Assembly (NCBI RefSeq): GCF_963675165.1
Contig: NC_087378.1
Coordinates: forward strand, 1,605,525-1,669,524
Source of the DNA: Halichondria panicea
Lineage: Eukaryota > Porifera > Demospongiae > Suberitida > Halichondriidae
Reading direction: 5' to 3'
DNA: 64,000 nucleotides
Below the pieces are notes generated by a model. It had not been told where the DNA came from. It made no database searches and saw only the letters and a program-made list of their open reading frames with translations. Position 1 is the stretch's first letter. Each line of letters begins with the position of its first letter. Made by a program: the position numbers and the translations under genes. This document shows positions 46,604 through 56,864 of this stretch, piece after piece.

Positions 46604-47552
46604 ATTGTGAGAAAGACGCGAGACACAATCAAGATTTTGCATTTCGAGTTTGATTATGAAGTGGGACTCCATCTGACTAAAACACTTGTGTCTAAAATTT
46701 GTAGCTATAAGTTTGTCTGATATCCTCTTGTCTTATATAATTTTGATGGTGCATGATGCCACGTGTATGTGTATATAGTGTGTCCACAGAATGAAGTGGT
46801 GGTTGTGGGAGTGGGTTACCATAATTAGTTTGTTATTCTAAGAATCTGATGTGTGCTTATGAGAATGCAAACAGTGCTTATAATTATAATAGTTACTTTA
46901 TCATCCCTATATAATGTGCATGCATGCTCTGCAAGTAGCTGTGTCATACTCTCTCACGGAGCTTGGGTGCCCTTATTACCTCGTGCCGTGCGCAGCAGGG
47001 GTAGAGTGATTGGTGTGTGTGTGTGTGTGTGTGGACACAAAAATGAGCTGTTAGAGCGAACTAACTTTCATGGACTGCTTTAAATGCTAACGAGACAGTC
47101 CATGGTTGAAAATAATAGGCTACTGATAGTTGAAACTTGTAGGCGATCTTTGAAGTCGGCAAGAAACACTGTTTTCTAATCGTATGTGGTTTTTAGATTC
47201 ATGATCATGCATTCCCATAATGCTAAGGTCGTTACGGTAAAAATTTGTAATCTGTTTGCCGCTGGGCGATGAAGCTCAACGCATGGGGTGAATGCTCTAT
47301 GAACATCGTTTAATTATAAGCACTTACTTTTATTTAATAAAAATTAATAGATATCACAGTCCCCCCCCAATATTGTTACATGCATGTTAAAGAAATCAGG
47401 GTATTAATAAGGTGTTAAAACATTAATTTGGGACAATGGATGGTTGTGTGTTCAATGGCTTACCATTACCATCATGCATAGTCTGCAAATGGGATACAAA
47501 ATATGTGTGCTGATTCACTCTGACTTTGTTAGTTCCATGTTGTGCAGTTCAA
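46604..47552. other. Spacer with decayed transporter 3' flank
   Basis: 46604-46820 matches the 3' region of transporter copy 1 (39590-39725), including the lost C-terminal codons. The rest (46821-47552) includes a short GT repeat at 47014-47032. No supported gene. Confidence 0.5.
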
Positions 47553-49017
47553 CTATCGTATATATATCTCCACAATCTCTATAGGTGTGTCTTCATTATA
47601 AGCACTACTGTCATAGCAAATCCGTAGCTCGATATCGTCTGTAGTCGGCTGAGGAAGTTGCTTGCAGAACCATGGCGGGTTGTTGAACTCACAGCAAGTA
47701 CTGGTACCCCCACATCCCTGACCGTCCCAGAGTGGATCATCAGGGTAGAATTGAATCTGGACCGCATCTCTACTAGCTGTGTCACAGAAGTAGTCTTGCC
47801 CTATGAATGGCGGAACAGATCCTGTGAAGTTAATGTTTGGTCGAGTACAAGGGCAATAGTAATTGGAACTTCCTGTTTCGTCTCGAGCTCCGGCAAATGT
47901 CCAGATGTGTTGTCATGGTGATTGTCCATGAGTTAGACTGATACCATCTAGGTAGGGTGAATCAATAGTTTTTTCGTTGTCTACATCGTATAAGACAAAA
48001 GCAGTCGTACTTCCATACTGATAAGCCTTGATCCGACCACAAGCCTGTGTGTACGCTACACCATGTGTCTGATAGGTAGTTGATACGCATCCGGATTGCC
48101 CATTACTTATTCTACCACATGTACGTAGTGGTGGTGTTTCCCTGGTTACTGTTGTAAACTCAGCTGGACAATTCTGGTTTGGGTCAGTCATGTCGAGGTT
48201 AGCTACTCTCATCCACCATCCATTGCTATTGCAGCTGCAGCTCTGTTTGTTTTTCTCACAGTAAACTTCAACAAGAGAGCTACTACCTGTTATCCAGTAG
48301 TCTCCTGAAGGTCTTTCCAGAGCCAGCTCTCTGCATGAGGCGATAGGGAACAAGGAGCTGCTCAGGAGAACGTTCCAAAGTTGTGTTATTAAATTTTGAT
48401 GTTCAAGAGATGTGTTCAGTAGTTGGGCATCTGCATGTGTGAGTATAGTATCTTACATACAATTGTGACTCTACGTAATTGTCTTACTCCCAGTTAAACT
48501 ATAGCTCACTTGTTTGTGCCAGGGAACTTGCTTGTGATGATGTCTGGTTCAGTTGCATCCTCAGCACACGAATTTCGTCTTGTATGGCGTCTGTCTGCTG
48601 GTGAGACTCTGACTGGAGGCTTTGGATTTGCTGGTTGGACACAACTAGAATGAGAGCCACAGCTGCAACAGCTGTAGCCAATGCTAACAGTGCCAATATA
48701 GCTACTACACAAATAGCTAGAGGTAGCTTCATTGACTTTGGAGTACCCTGGTAGTTATGGTCTCTTGGATCGAGTGGCTCTGTTGACTGCTCCTTTGCTT
48801 CTTGTCGACGTGGCGCTCGATCCAACATCTCATACGTATTCTCTGATGTGTTTTTTACAGCATGTTTCCCATAGGCTGGGTTAAAGCTCAGCATTTCATG
48901 TTTTTCGACTGACTGTGGCACATTTTCTCTCTCTGTTTCTCTATGAGCCACAGTCGCGTACATGTTGTCTGATGCAATCGCCTCAGGATACTTGACGTAG
49001 GCTGCATTGATCTCCAT
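47553..49017 (-). CDS. Type II membrane receptor-like protein with Cys-rich fibrinogen-like ectodomain, interrupted by TGA
   Basis: Exons 49017-48510 and 48430-47913, giving 341 residues to a TGA at 47915-47913. The frame then stays open for 119 more codons to TAG at 47555-47553. The cytoplasmic N-terminus (about 112 residues) has Tyr motifs AAYVKY, NMYATV, NPAY and TYEML. A single membrane helix follows (LPLAICVVAILALLALATAV region), then a short coiled coil (IQSLQSESHQQTDAIQDEIR). The ectodomain begins SCRELALERPSGDYWI with VEVYC, a fibrinogen-related opening, then GWWMRVANLDMTDPNQNCP and ACGRIKAYQYGS. Beyond the TGA the same frame reads QHIWTFAGARDETGS, DDPLWDGQGCGG and CCEFNNPPWFC, the natural continuation of the Cys-rich domain. 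Likely a surface receptor whose Tyr motifs could recruit SH2/PTB proteins (inference). Because of the TGA it is a truncated allele, a young pseudogene, a readthrough gene or a sequence error. Confidence 0.7.
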
Positions 49018-50194
49018 TGCTATAACTTAGTGTGCTGAAGCTTGTTCTGTACTGCATGATCATTAATGTGTGCTTCATTATATGGGCTGGTTATTCCCTT
49101 GTATAAGATGTGTTGGGAAAGGCCAACCATGTGATGTTTACTAAAGAGGACTCTCTCATCTGGGGTCATTGTATAATCTTTCGTTGTTTTCTTAGCACTT
49201 GTTAAAGTAGAGTCTTATACGGATATGTCGTAAGCTGCTTAGTGGCTAAAACTTGTTTTCCCAACACAGCTGTCTTGTTCCAGATGGATTCACTGTGCAG
49301 TGCATGGCAGACCGGCAGACTACGTTGGCAGGGGCGTGTTCAACAAGGTATAATTATGTCATACAGTCCCTTCCGTGTTATATTACACGGTCGCATAGCC
49401 TCAAGGCATGATTTTGGTAAGGGGTGTGTGTTGTTTTTGTTGAGAATCGCGCTGAGATTTTTAATGATTATGCCTAGAGGGGCCTATAATTCTAGGCCCG
49501 GGGGGGGGGGGACCCAACATTTTTTAAACACTCGGTCTCATGCTGTATCTATTATATAAGTTCTCTGGTATAGCCTTGTGTACATAATGAGCATTATTAA
49601 TTAACTATGGCCGGGCCTGTAATCCTTTATGGGCCCAGAGGCACAACTGTAGTTAACATCAGTGATCTGAATTGACGTTATTAAATGGACCTGTCGTTAT
49701 AAATTATGTGTGCGATTTGTATGCTTTTGTACAGCTCTTTTACTGCCTCTTTATAATTTCCCCTGCAGACAAAGCCGGTAGAGGAGCGGCCATCTGAACT
49801 CGTGCAGAACGGAATGTTATGTAGGAGTGAAACATTAAAACTATATATAGCTGTGTGTGTAGTCCTGATCCTGAGTAAAGGGAGACAAAAATTAATTTGT
49901 GTGTTGTTGTGCTGATTGCTTGCCAATGTGACCGGATGTGGTCAAGTTTATATCCGTTTTGTGGTTATAAAACTTGTTCTACATGTATCATTGAGCAAAG
50001 AGAAAGCAGTGTGTGTGTGCGATACTCTTGAACATAAGTATTGTTACAAGTACAAGTAAGTAAGTAATGTGATGTTTAAGAATATTGTGTTTCATAATTA
50101 TTTGCATGGCTACCAGTAGTAGTAGACAGTTTGTCAACTTCATGTAGATCTAAACTATTAATTATCAAATACTCAATTTCAGAATTGAACTGAA
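49018..50194. other. Spacer upstream of the proline-rich gene, with VPS11 remnants
   Basis: About 1.2 kb. Its core is the second copy of the VPS11 3' end (listed separately). A G run of 14 at 49500-49513 and a plausible 5' UTR acceptor just before the proline-rich gene's ATG (caatttcag at 50174-50182) are the only other features seen. Confidence 0.45.
49250..49830 (+). pseudogene. Second copy of VPS11 exons 26 and 27 (decayed)
   Basis: 49270-49348 repeats exon 26 (40813-40878), including its acceptor context and GGCAGGGGNGTGTTCAACAAG-type end, but has insertions that shift the frame before the conserved YxGRGVFNK. 49769-49810 repeats exon 27 (ACAAAGCCNG). Flanking intron and 3' sequence (about 49840-50040) also matches 41160-41340. 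It lies downstream of transporter copy 2 in the same order as the original, so it came along with the duplicated block. Confidence 0.8.
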
Positions 50195-52522
50195 ATGTCT
50201 TACGATGGTGAATCAAAAGCTGAAGCTCTTGAGCGGCAACAGAGAGAGCAAGAAGCAGACGCATTCCTAGCTGCCCTCGGTCCCTCCTTCCGAGCCCCCT
50301 CCCCTCTGTCTCAAAGGATCCAGCCGTCCCAACAAGCTGCCTCATCGGCCGCAAAGAAAGGACCCACACAGAGAGTCGTCAATGTGCCTGGACCGGTAAC
50401 CACAACTACGAGATCTATTGCCGTTGGTAAAGACAGTAAAAATGTCATTTCTTCTCTCACGACTAATCTACAACTTATGGAGGCAGAGGAAAAAAGACAA
50501 GAAGCGCTCAAGCGACTCAAAGCCACTCATCGCAGTGTAAACAAAGACAGTGTGATTGTAGCTGATCCAGCACCTGCCATATCAGTGAACCGTTCAGCTC
50601 AGAAACCGAGCACTCGAACATTCTCAAGTGGTGTAGCTAAGGACCAAACCGATGGAAAGAGCCAAACCAAGCCAGTTTCAAAACCTACTCCAGTGAATTC
50701 TGCTGCTAATCTAAAGAAAACCACGACCATTGAAAAGCCTCCACCTCCAAGTTCTGTTATAAAGAAGCCGTCACCTCCAGTCACCACCCAACAGAAGTCG
50801 CCTGAGCCACCTAAACTAGTATCAAATGGTGTTGCCGTTAACAAGCCCAATCCCCCTACTAGCTCCGGCCTACCATATGCAGCAACTGTATACGGTCAGC
50901 CCAAGAAATCGCCAACTCCTGAGGCTCCAAAATCAAGTCTTCCGTATGCAGGCACAGTTTATGGTCAGCCCAAGAGCAATTCTCAAGTATCCACAAATAC
51001 TGCTAACACTCAACAAGCTACAAAGTCTGCTACTGCCGAGGTAACCAAGCCAAGTGTACCATTCGCTGGTGCTTCTTACGGGAAGATATCACCTACACAG
51101 AAACCAATCGAAACCAAACCTATCCCACCTCCAGCTGCAGTTGCAAAGCCTAAGACACCAACAGCATCGACAGTGGTTAGTAAACCAGCCCCTCCTGTTG
51201 TGAACGTATCTCCACGAGCAAGTCCTATTTTGAACTCGGCCCCGAAAGTCGTTGCACAGCCCAAGGCACCAGTTGTGAATAAACCAGCTCCTCCTGTTGT
51301 TAACGTATCTCCACGAGCAAGTCCTATTTTGAACTCAGCCCCGAAAGTCGTTGCACAGCCTAAGGCACCAGTTGTGAATAAACCAACCCCCCCTCCTGTT
51401 GTGAACTCATCTCCAAAGCCAAGTCGTTCTGTCCCAACTGCTCCCCCTATTTCTACCCCATCTGCTCAGCAAAAATCTCCAGAGCCACCTAAGACAGTCA
51501 CACCATCTGTAACACAAGCAAAGGCTTCACCAATTGCCAAAAATACTGTTTCACAAGCCAAGGCTCAAATCACTACTCCCAATAAGCCTGCTCAACCTAC
51601 CCAAGGGACTGCCATTGCCACGCGAAAGATAGGGGATACGACCACAGTTGTTACTTGTAAACCTGGGTTTGAAAATTTGAAGGCTGCAAAATTTCTTGCT
51701 AGTGGACGAGGACCTCAAGAAACTGGACCTAAAAGCACCCTCGGCTCTGGCTTCAAAGGAGACCTCACTACAAGACTGCAGGGAAGCACAAGTCTTTTTA
51801 AGACTGAAGAAGAGCTGCTTGATGGAAAAAAGAAAAAGGTACAGCTGGGAAGAGTGCTTGATGATCCTCCAGCCCCTAAAGAGGAGCCGAAAATTCAGCA
51901 AAAGACTGAACCGAAAGTGAATGCACCAAAGGTTGTGAACTCATCACCCAGTGTACCCAAAGCCTCTATTGTCAAGGCAGCAGCTAATATACAAGTGATA
52001 CGGCCTGTTAGTCCTGCTCCCAAACCAGCTCCTCAAGCTACACCACCTCCTGTAATCAAGTCCTTACCAGTCGCTGAAAAGACTCCTGAAGCACCACCGC
52101 CCCCACCTCCACAAGCTGTACTAGCTCCACCGCCCCCACCTCCACAAGCTGTACCAGCTCCACCGCCCCCACCTCCACAAGCTGCACCAGCTCCTCCGCC
52201 CCCACCTCCACAAGCTGTACCAGCTCCACCACCCCCACCCCCACAATCGGCACCAGCTCCACCACCCCCACCTCCACAAGGGACACCATCTGGAGGACCA
52301 CCCCCTCCCCCACCCCCTGGCGGAGCGCCTCCTCCACCTCCACCGCCCCCTCCACCTCCACCTATCGGGTTCGTCCCCCCAAAGAAGCCGATGACGGATC
52401 CTTCGATGGCAGTCAGTAGCAAAAAGAGTAAACCAGCAGTGAGCAAGCCACAGTCGGTGGATATGGCAGCCATGTTCCAAGCTGAGCTAATGAACAAGCT
52501 GAAAAAGAAGAGTGGAAATTGA
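50195..52522 (+). CDS. Intronless proline-rich protein, probable cytoskeletal/actin-linked scaffold
   Basis: 775 residues, ATG at 50195. The N-terminus is charged (AEALERQQREQEADAFLAAL), followed by a helical segment (TTNLQLMEAEEKRQEALKRL). A long Pro/Lys/Ser/Thr-rich region carries repeated modules: LPYAATVYGQPKK and LPYAGTVYGQPKS, and two tandem 33-residue units starting KPAPPVVNVSPRASP (51183-51380). A more ordered, probably conserved block lies around residues 470-555 (TTVVTCKPGFENLKAAKFLA, GFKGDLTTRLQGSTSLFKTE). Next come seven or so PPPPPPQAVPA-type repeats and a 12-proline run, and a basic C-terminus ending MFQAELMNKLKKKSGN. Polyproline next to a basic amphipathic tail is typical of profilin/actin-binding proteins such as WASP or Ena/VASP relatives, but no WH2, EVH1 or FH2 domain can be confirmed. 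Family not recognised. Confidence 0.7.
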   Translation: MSYDGESKAEALERQQREQEADAFLAALGPSFRAPSPLSQRIQPSQQAASSAAKKGPTQRVVNVPGPVTTTTRSIAVGKDSKNVISSLTTNLQLMEAEEKRQEALKRLKATHRSVNKDSVIVADPAPAISVNRSAQKPSTRTFSSGVAKDQTDGKSQTKPVSKPTPVNSAANLKKTTTIEKPPPPSSVIKKPSPPVTTQQKSPEPPKLVSNGVAVNKPNPPTSSGLPYAATVYGQPKKSPTPEAPKSSLPYAGTVYGQPKSNSQVSTNTANTQQATKSATAEVTKPSVPFAGASYGKISPTQKPIETKPIPPPAAVAKPKTPTASTVVSKPAPPVVNVSPRASPILNSAPKVVAQPKAPVVNKPAPPVVNVSPRASPILNSAPKVVAQPKAPVVNKPTPPPVVNSSPKPSRSVPTAPPISTPSAQQKSPEPPKTVTPSVTQAKASPIAKNTVSQAKAQITTPNKPAQPTQGTAIATRKIGDTTTVVTCKPGFENLKAAKFLASGRGPQETGPKSTLGSGFKGDLTTRLQGSTSLFKTEEELLDGKKKKVQLGRVLDDPPAPKEEPKIQQKTEPKVNAPKVVNSSPSVPKASIVKAAANIQVIRPVSPAPKPAPQATPPPVIKSLPVAEKTPEAPPPPPPQAVLAPPPPPPQAVPAPPPPPPQAAPAPPPPPPQAVPAPPPPPPQSAPAPPPPPPQGTPSGGPPPPPPPGGAPPPPPPPPPPPPIGFVPPKKPMTDPSMAVSSKKSKPAVSKPQSVDMAAMFQAELMNKLKKKSGN

Positions 52523-53743
52523 ATTAAGGTGAGTTGTTAGCCAAATATAAACCTACGCTTAAAATTGTTTGAATATGTGCTAGGAATGTTTTGGTACCAA
52601 CGGTTTCTTCCTGCTTGTTGTTTTCCCAATTTAGAGTAAATATTGAAGGGAACCTAAGAGGTGTACGCACTAGAATTGCCATTTTTGACTAGGTGTCGTG
52701 AATGTGTGGGCTTGTACTGCTTCCTAAAGTAATGTATTCTCAAAGAGCCAGCTGATGTCTGGAGTATGTGCACACCTTGTAGTAGTTCAGGAGATTTGGG
52801 GTATGTGAATTGTTATCAATGATAATTTGCCAAATTGAGTTGGTCCTAATTCTTTGACTGCCAACACTAGATGTTCTGTCTGCCCTAATATGGTTCTGTG
52901 TGTGTGTGTGTGTGTCAGCTAGTGTATATAGCTGCTGCATTATTGTCAGGATGCAGTGAGATAAGTGCTTATCTAAGGCAAAGTGAATGTATGTACATGT
53001 TCATTTTCTTAGTATAAGGAGTTTTTGTGTGTTTTGTATTGGGGGTTGGTAGATTGATCTATAGGTTATAAGCTAAATAAGCATGTCGATCAACTTCATT
53101 GTATTTTCAGTCGATATGATAGTGGCCGGGACAATACCGGTCAACACGTGCAACATGTGCAGCTATCTTACACCAATAATGAAATCACCTGACAATGTGT
53201 GTAGGGTATTGTGGTACCAAATAAATAGGGCAGGCCGAAATCAACCTGAAATAACTGACCCTTGTATAATATAATTTGTGGCCTGGCATTCATTTACAAA
53301 GCATTCCAATAATATGTATATACATAATGTCTTTTTTGTGTGGTCACCCAATTGCTCTAGTTACAGACAGCTTTGTCAATTTTTGATGGGTACGTAAGGT
53401 AACTAACTACAGTGGCGTGGCTGGGTGCATACATATATCTAGTTTTGCTCTGCTATGACATATTATTTATTCTGTCCACTTGCAGGTTTACGGTGGTGCA
53501 GTCTATCAAGCAGCTATAGATATAAATTATACAATTAACACTTTCATTTATAGTAGTGTGTGCCACTTATTTTTGTAATCAGCACAGATTGTAATCAGCG
53601 CATGTACACAGTCAGTTTCAGAATTTGCTTTATGCCAACAATTGTCACATTGAAAGTTTGGAATACATGTAGGTGTCTAAAATATGAATATGAGATCACA
53701 TAATTAATTATGAAGTGCGAAAATGTCATGGTAGTTTGTGTAA
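52523..53743. other. Convergent 3' spacer
   Basis: 1.2 kb between the stop codons of the proline-rich gene and ABHD copy A. A donor-like site (AAGGTGAGTTG at 52526-52536) right after the stop may mark a 3' UTR intron. A (GT)n stretch lies at 52896-52915. No gene supported. Confidence 0.45.
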
Positions 53744-56590
53744 TCAGACAAAAGCATCGTGTTCAAACACGGCTCTGATGAACTGTATCAGTGCTCTGTC
53801 CATGAGGTTCTTGTTGGTAGGCAGCAGTCCCTCCATGAACCCAATGTGACCACCTCTTCTCGTGGTGACCAGGATCAGGTTAGGGTTGCTCCTTGCACCC
53901 TCTTCAGGAATCACTGCACATTCAAACAAATACACAGTATGGAATTAGTGACGCAATACACAGTATGGAAGTAAGTGCTCTTAGAACATTATGAATATTC
54001 ATGCAACCTTTGATGATGATAACCTGCCAGCGGGTGATGCATTTTCTAAGCCAGATGGACCTATGACATTATGTAGTATGGCTAATAATAAATTATACCA
54101 GGTCAATTATTAGAAGCCACTATCGCAGACCAGAGGAGGAGGTCTGACACGAGTACCTCGATTAGGCTGAAATTGAGTTATTAGTCCCATGCATCAATGA
54201 CTTTACTGTTGACGTGACCAAGCCTAATCGAGGTACTCGTGTCTACCTTCTCTGATCATAGACGCAATACAGCAAGAAATTAAGAGTTCCTTCCTGTTCT
54301 TGTGTGGTTGCTAAATCATAACTGTGGTAACTCCTATTCCTTTGTACATTTATGCATGTATGTAAGTAAACAATACATTCCTTCACAATTGTATCAAAAC
54401 TTCCAATACACCTATACACCTAGTGATTTGTGAGGCAATTAGTTGGTTAAGACAACCAGCTTGTATGTTATTTGGAACCGTTATGCAGTTGGGAATTAAG
54501 TTCAGACCACTTACAAAGGCAAAAGAGTCACTGTTTGGGTGCAAGCAATGTAAGGACTTATTCTAGTTACGTGAGATTTGGACTGATAAGAGCTCACCAT
54601 ATTCAGGTGTGAATGGGTCGTCATCAGCGTTCAAGCTTAGTATTGGGATTGTGAAGTCGGAGATCAGTGCGGTTGGAGAGCAAGCACTGAAGAGATCTTG
54701 GAAATTTTTGTATCCAAACATGGGGAAGACTAGCACCTCTGTGAATTGGCGGAAGTCCGTACACTGGATGGATAATAAAGAGAGATGAGGATACACGGAG
54801 TTATGTTATGGCTACTAATAGTCAGTTAGATGGCCAACTTTAACTTCACAATGAATAAAATCGTCGTGGATGTTATCAGTAATATACCTGAAGAGCTTTG
54901 TTGTAATCAAAACATAGTTCCCCTTTCTGTGAACTTTCTTCAAAAACTGCTCTGTTTCTGTGAGAGAAAGAACCAAAGCTTAACACCACGTTGGCTATCA
55001 CTCTGTGTTTATGTTTTTGAGAAAAGTGAAAATTGAACCCGAAAACTAACATTGGCGACTACAAAAGCTATACACCTGGCTGTGGACTTACTCTCTTAGA
55101 ACATCTTTGAAGTTGTTACACAGGTGCCTATTGAGAGTGTACTTATTGAGGGGACTGTGAATCACTTTGTTTGTCTCCATGGGATCCCAGACGGTGGATA
55201 TCAGGAAGAGAGCTTTGAGTGGACAAGTCTTGCCTTGCCTCTTACACACCGCCACATACTTGAGCAGCTGCATTCTGTACATACAACAACATAGCACTGT
55301 CAATAATGAAGAAGATAATAGCTGTACAGGGAAGTCTCTTAGTGTGCAAGTGGTTCTGTTAGACTATTAGGGATTACAATGTTATGATACATACGTTCCC
55401 ATGGAAGCACCGACTGCTAGCAGTGGGGCTTTAGGGAGCTTGGTTGTGATATGGCTGATAACGTCAGTGAGGTCACTAATGTCTGATCCAACATACGTTC
55501 TGGGAGTCTAAAGCGAGTGTGTACATTGTAAGAGAATGACACCACATAAAAACTTCCATAGTTCTCAATATAATTATACGATACTTACTGACAGTTTAGT
55601 GTAGCCACAACCTCTGTAGTTAAACACAACGGCCCTAAACAGAAAAAAAGTGATCTTAAGTTGGCATACAAAAACAGATCCCAGTTTATTAAGAAATAGA
55701 AAGTAGTTAATTATTTGTTATGTTAGTAGAGCCTGAGGCTTGGGAGAAAATCATCTCCCTTAAAATAAACAAGCAGCTTTCCCTTACCTGTATCCTAGTC
55801 CTTTCATGTCGTTAATCCAGTGCCGAACATAGTTCTCGTTACTACTTCCTAGAGAGGATGAACACACAATCCATACAAAAGTAGCCATCAATAATAATTG
55901 ATTTTTAAGTGTAGTTCAACACAACAAGACGGGAATTATATACATTACAGTGATGTCATACCAGTGATTCCAGGCAGCATGAGTACAGTTGGTTGTTCAT
56001 CTGTCTTCTCATTGAACCAGTCCAAGCACACGTGACCATCATCACTCTTCATTGTCACCGTCTCCCTGAATAAAATGCACTAACTATTAAATAAAAATCA
56101 TAGCTAGTCAGAAAATAATAAAATTAAATCATTATCGCTATTGAACTTCTGACCGTCTTCTCTCTTCCTTTGGGAAAGTCTGTATAGCAACTCTAATGAT
56201 CGATTGCATGTATGCATTAGGAGCCCACGGTGTGAGTCGATACTTCTCAAAGAACACAGGACAGTGCTTCTTTAGAGCTGCCATACGTCCAGGGTCGTGA
56301 CAGACAACCTTTGGTTTCTTCACCATCACGTATTGGTAGTACGCCGAATAGAGGAGGAGCAGAGATAGACTGATTGTGAATAAGCACAGCCAGGGAATGC
56401 AGACCTCTAATACAGGTACCACGTCGTCACAGGTGAGCTCGATATTCTTAAAGTGGTCACTTTGGATTGGGAGCAGATCACTTGTTAATGTTGGAGAGAT
56501 TATGGTCTCGTTTATGAGCCGACACAGAAACCCCAGGTGAGCATTGAGCCCCAGGCTGTAGAGCACGGGCAGGGAGTAGTAGTCATCCAT
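53744..56590 (-). CDS. ABHD1/ABHD3-type alpha/beta hydrolase, copy A
   Basis: Nine exons in transcription order: 56590-56154, 56065-55962, 55848-55788, 55634-55589, 55507-55395, 55274-55092, 54957-54888, 54763-54598, 53913-53744; about 449 residues. A single N-terminal membrane anchor (IPWLCLFTISLSLLLLYSAY) is followed by RYRLTPWAPNAYMQ-type sequence (YRLTPWAPNAYMQS), DWFNEKTDEQPTVLMLPGIT and VVFNYRGCGY. The catalytic triad candidates are the nucleophile elbow GASMG, Asp in LNADDDPFTPEY, and His in RRGGHIGFMEG. The family includes membrane-bound phospholipases (ABHD3 acts on medium-chain phosphatidylcholines). The exact substrate here is unknown. All phases close, and the intron positions match copy B one to one. 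Confidence 0.9.
54146..54243. repeat. Perfect 23-bp inverted repeat
   Basis: GACACGAGTACCTCGATTAG (plus GCT) at 54146-54168 and its exact complement at 54221-54243, with a 52-nt loop, in intron 8 of ABHD copy A. Weaker pairing extends outward (cagaggaggag against cttctctg). Likely a foldback element. Confidence 0.85.
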
Positions 56591-56864
56591 CGCCACCTGA
56601 ATAGCTAGTTTATAGCACCAGTACCACTGCCTTGACTTTTAATCTTCTGTCAATCTTTGTTTGTTTAGGAAAGCTATTAATTGGAGGCGTGGCTGGCTCG
56701 TATGCACGATGATTATTGTACATGTAGGCGTGGCTCGTTCATTTTTTTGCAAAATGGTGGTCGGTGGTACACAATAATGAGATGCCTACAGCATGCATGC
56801 AATAGAACATGATTCTTGCAAATTTGAAAGAGCTAAGGGGCATTAATTGAGTCAATCATTGAGT

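Noticed and set aside
49242-49559. Open frame of 105 codons over the second VPS11 exon 26 copy
   Set aside because: Frameshifted relative to the real exon and continues into intron-derived sequence; it is a pseudogene remnant.
52033-52497. Minus-strand Gly-rich frames opposite the polyproline region
   Set aside because: Antisense shadow of CCA/CCT proline codons; the plus-strand frame is complete and starts with a well-placed ATG.
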